A stretch of 64,000 nucleotides of DNA from Croceibacterium sp. TMG7-5b_MA50 (lineage in GTDB: Bacteria; Pseudomonadota; Alphaproteobacteria; Sphingomonadales; Sphingomonadaceae): the NCBI RefSeq assembly GCF_039830145.1, contig NZ_CP156082.1:2684001-2748000 (forward strand). Direction: 5' to 3'. The notes beneath the pieces were generated by a model that ran no database searches, was not told the DNA's origin, and saw only the letters and a program-made list of their open reading frames with translations. This document shows, one piece after another, positions 61,500 to 64,000 of this stretch (within the stretch, counting starts at the first letter, position 1; every line of letters begins with the position of its first letter). Made by a program: the position numbers and the translations under genes.

Positions 61500-61898
61500 A
61501 TGACCGACAAGCTGAACCTGACCGATGCCGAATGGCGCGAACGCCTCAGCCCCGAACAGTACCAGGTGCTGCGCCATGGCGGGACGGAGCGGGCGTTCAC
61601 CGGCAAGTACGACAAGAACAAGCAGGAAGGCGAATATCGCTGCGCCGGGTGCGGGCAGCCCCTGTTCGAATCGGATGACAAGTACGATTCCGGCTCCGGC
61701 TGGCCGTCCTTCACCCAGCCCGCGGCGGACGATGCGGTGGAGGCGCACCGCGATATCAGCCATGGCATGATCCGTACCGAAGTGGTGTGCAGCAAGTGCG
61801 CCGGGCATCTCGGCCATGTCTTCCCCGACGGTCCGGGGCCGGAAGGGCTGCGTTACTGCATCAACAGCGCGGCGCTGGACTTCCAGCCCAAGGAGTAG
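61500..61898 (+). CDS. msrB: peptide-methionine (R)-S-oxide reductase MsrB
   Basis: A 132-residue reductase of protein-bound methionine-R-sulfoxide. The zinc site is made of CAGCG near residue 47 and [12 protein letters not shown] near 97. The catalytic cysteine sits in [12 protein letters not shown] near 119. The N-terminal [23 protein letters not shown] is complete, so the start is right; AAAGGAG lies ten bases before the ATG at 61500. It is 49 bases after the pectin operon on the same strand but functionally a stress-repair gene. Confidence 0.95.
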   Translation: MTDKLNLTDAEWRERLSPEQYQVLRHGGTERAFTGKYDKNKQEGEYRCAGCGQPLFESDDKYDSGSGWPSFTQPAADDAVEAHRDISHGMIRTEVVCSKCAGHLGHVFPDGPGPEGLRYCINSAALDFQPKE

Positions 61899-62013
61899 GC
61901 GGAACGTCGCCGCGCTTGCGTCCATCCCGTTAAGCCGCCATTCCGGCAGGCGGCCGCATGGCGCGCGGCTGACCGGGGCCGTTCTGGACCTGCTGGCAGG
62001 ATAAAGGCTTTTC

Positions 62014-64000
62014 ATGGCGCAAGCGCGGCGCAGGCGCTCCTCAACTTCTGGATCAGGCTCTTCCCGGTCAGGTCAGCGGCCGCCCCCGCCCGAACGTTCG
62101 CGCGCGGGCAAGTGGCTGCGGCGCATCCTGATCGGCGGCGGACTGGTCGTGCTGCTGGCGCTGATCGCCCTCGGCACCTCCGTCTATTTCGCGGCCCGAT
62201 CCATGCCCAGCTACGGCTCGTTGATGAGCAGCCAGAACGGGCAGACCATCGTGGTCCGCGCGCGCGATGGCAGCGAGATCGTCAATCTCGGCCCGTCCTA
62301 CGGCGAATGGCTGAGCAGCGACGAGATCCCGCAGGTGATGAAGGACGCGATGGTCGCGGTGGAGGATCGCCGCTACTACTCGCATCCCGGCATCGACCCG
62401 ATCGGCCTCGCCCGCGCGCTGTACGTCGCCTGGCGCTATGACACGTCGGTCCGCGCGACCAGTACGATCACGCAGCAGCTGGCGCGCAACATCTTCCTCA
62501 ATTCCAACCGCACCATGGACCGCAAGGCGCGGGAGGCGGTGCTGGCGCTGGCGCTGGAGGCGAAGTTCTCCAAGCAGCAGATCCTGGAGCTGTACCTCAA
62601 CAAGGTCTATTTCGGCGGCGGCGCCTACGGCATCGATTCCGCCAGCCGCAAGTTCTTCAGCCATTCGGCGAAGGACTTGTCCGTGGGCGAAGCCGCGATC
62701 ATCGCCGGCCTGGTGAAGGCGCCCAGCCGCTATTCCCCCACCGCCGACACCGATGCCGCGGTCGCCCGCGCCCGCGTGGTGCTGGACGCCATGCAGCGCT
62801 ACGGCGCGATCAGTTCGTGGGAGGCGGAGGTCGATGTCGACGCCATCCGTCTGAAGGAGGAGGAAGGGCAGAACTCCATCCGCTATTTCACGGACTGGGT
62901 GCTGCCGCAGCTCGACCTGCTGCTGCCATACGACAACACCGAACCGGTGGAGGTCTGGACCACGATCGACCCGGCCATGCAGCGCGCGGCGCAGCGGGCG
63001 ATCAGCGCCAATGCGCCTGGCGGGGCGCAGGGCGCGCTGGTCAGCCTGGACCGCGACGGCGCGGTGCTGGCGATGGTGGGCGGCACGGATTACGTCCGCT
63101 CCAACTACAATCGCGCGACGGAGGCGTTGCGCCAGCCCGGCTCCGCCTGGAAGCTGTTCGTCTACCTCGCCGCGCTGGAGAACGGCTACACCCCCGATGA
63201 TGCGGTGGTGGACAGCCCCGTCACCATCAACGGCTGGAGCCCGCGCAACAGCAATGGCCGCTTCACCGGGCAGATCGATGTCCGCACCGCGTTCGCCTAT
63301 TCGGTCAACACCGTGGCGGCGCAGCTCGGCAACGAGGTCGGCTTCTCCAGCGTCGCCGCCATGGCGCGCCGGTTCGGCATCACCACGCCCATCGCCACCA
63401 ACCCGGCCATGGTGCTGGGCGCGTCCGAAGTGCGCCTGATCGACATGACGCGCGCCTTCGCCGCCGTGTCCGCCCGGGGCGAGTCGATCGAACCCTACGG
63501 CATCACCCGCGTCACCACCGGCGGCGGTGAGCTGCTTTACGCGCGGGAGCCGGAACGCCGCGACCTGCTGGTCCCCGAATATGTCGCTGCCGGCATCACC
63601 GACCTGCTACAGACGGCGGTCAGCACCGGCACCGGCCGCGCGGCGCAGATCGGCCGCCCGGTGGCGGGCAAGACCGGCACCACCACCAGCAACAAGGATG
63701 GCTGGTTCGTCGGCTTTTCCAGCGGCATCACCACCGGGGTGTGGATGGGCCGCGACGATGCGCGCGCCGTGGGCGGCCTGCAGGGCGGCACCGCGCCCGC
63801 CCGCGCCTTCGCCGATTACATGCGCGTCGCCGTAGCGAGCCGCCCGATCGAACAGTTCCAGACCGAGCTGAAGCTGCCCGGCTGGCAGCTCGAGCCGGAT
63901 GACGAGTACCTGTTCGGCGGCGATCCGGAAGACGGCTACTTCATGTATGACGAGCAGGGTAATCCGATCGGCCCCTATCCCGAGGAACCGGGATATGACG
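62014..64000 (+). CDS. penicillin-binding protein 1A, bifunctional (3' end outside window)
   Basis: At least 662 residues are in view and the frame is open at the window end. A basic, proline-rich cytoplasmic tail is followed by one membrane helix (about 38-60). The glycosyltransferase (GT51) domain has VAVEDRRYYSHPGID near residue 117, ATSTITQQLARN near 150 and LYLNKVYFGGGAYGI near 195. The transpeptidase domain has the nucleophile motif SAWK near 379 (in RQPGSAWKLF), SVN near 432 and KTGTT near 553. It polymerises and crosslinks peptidoglycan. A glycine/tyrosine/acidic tail starts near residue 640. GGATAAAGG precedes the ATG. Confidence 0.93.
   Translation, partial: MAQARRRRSSTSGSGSSRSGQRPPPPERSRAGKWLRRILIGGGLVVLLALIALGTSVYFAARSMPSYGSLMSSQNGQTIVVRARDGSEIVNLGPSYGEWLSSDEIPQVMKDAMVAVEDRRYYSHPGIDPIGLARALYVAWRYDTSVRATSTITQQLARNIFLNSNRTMDRKAREAVLALALEAKFSKQQILELYLNKVYFGGGAYGIDSASRKFFSHSAKDLSVGEAAIIAGLVKAPSRYSPTADTDAAVARARVVLDAMQRYGAISSWEAEVDVDAIRLKEEEGQNSIRYFTDWVLPQLDLLLPYDNTEPVEVWTTIDPAMQRAAQRAISANAPGGAQGALVSLDRDGAVLAMVGGTDYVRSNYNRATEALRQPGSAWKLFVYLAALENGYTPDDAVVDSPVTINGWSPRNSNGRFTGQIDVRTAFAYSVNTVAAQLGNEVGFSSVAAMARRFGITTPIATNPAMVLGASEVRLIDMTRAFAAVSARGESIEPYGITRVTTGGGELLYAREPERRDLLVPEYVAAGITDLLQTAVSTGTGRAAQIGRPVAGKTGTTTSNKDGWFVGFSSGITTGVWMGRDDARAVGGLQGGTAPARAFADYMRVAVASRPIEQFQTELKLPGWQLEPDDEYLFGGDPEDGYFMYDEQGNPIGPYPEEPGYD

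Noticed and set aside
1-64000. CRISPR arrays, prophage or transposase genes
   Set aside because: No direct-repeat/spacer pattern, integrase, transposase or phage structural gene was seen on either strand.

Overview
The window is a high-GC alphaproteobacterial chromosome segment, most likely from a sphingomonad (Sphingomonadaceae). The evidence is three TonB-dependent receptors of the Xanthomonas/Caulobacter-type family, several Tat-exported carbohydrate enzymes, cell-cycle genes typical of Alphaproteobacteria (TrcR/DUF1013 type, FzlA-like, MmcB), a DksA with a single zinc-site cysteine, and close resemblance of two sugar-acid genes to Caulobacter xylX and xylB as I remember those proteins. 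No phage, insertion sequence, CRISPR array or rRNA was seen. There is one tRNA (Arg, CCG). The first gene (Sel1 repeats) and the last gene (penicillin-binding protein 1A) are cut by the window edges.

Layout. 1-10 kb: sugar uptake and oxidation genes (RhaT-type permease, zinc alcohol dehydrogenase coupled to an SRPBCC protein, free-methionine sulfoxide reductase, PQQ-type sugar dehydrogenase, and a LacI regulator divergent from a TonB receptor with a palindromic operator between them). 10-24 kb: mostly housekeeping genes (DUF815 ATPase, Sua5, a short-chain dehydrogenase behind an unusual folded leader, ClpA, quinone oxidoreductase, glutathione transferase, a phosphoesterase/glycosyltransferase pair, TrcR, a GT2 glycosyltransferase, tRNA-Arg, MmcB, DUF3667 and DUF3072 proteins). 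24-40 kb: a pectin and uronate catabolic island (GH43, acetylesterase-like hydrolase, TonB receptor, pectate lyase with a secreted cupin, carboxylesterase, KdgK, KduD, a KdgR-like LacI regulator, a keto-acid hydratase, then xylX-xylB-aldose epimerase). 40-51 kb: housekeeping again (MutS, DUF4112, peptide-binding lipoprotein, PilZ, DksA, HNH nuclease, malic enzyme, TauE/SafE permease, TrmB, FzlA). 51.5-61.5 kb: a second pectin operon (TonB receptor, GH2, pectin methylesterase, rhamnogalacturonan acetylesterase, PL10 pectate lyase), followed by MsrB and PBP1A.

How it fits together. Oligogalacturonides and rhamnogalacturonan fragments would be trimmed by secreted or periplasmic lyases and esterases and enter through the TonB receptors. 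Unsaturated uronates would then be funnelled through KduD and KdgK toward 2-keto-3-deoxygluconate-6-phosphate. Repeated sequences with the core CGGTGTCA lie upstream of both pectin TonB receptors, the pectate lyase, the kduD operon and the LacI/hydratase divergent region. They suggest one LacI-family regulon joining the two pectin clusters. A different LacI-type palindrome precedes xylX.

The least explained structure is the 5' leader of the short-chain dehydrogenase at 12110. A 9-bp stem encloses two small hairpins, and an 8-bp pseudoknot-like pairing occludes the bases directly before the start codon. It looks like a cis-regulatory RNA that I do not recognise.
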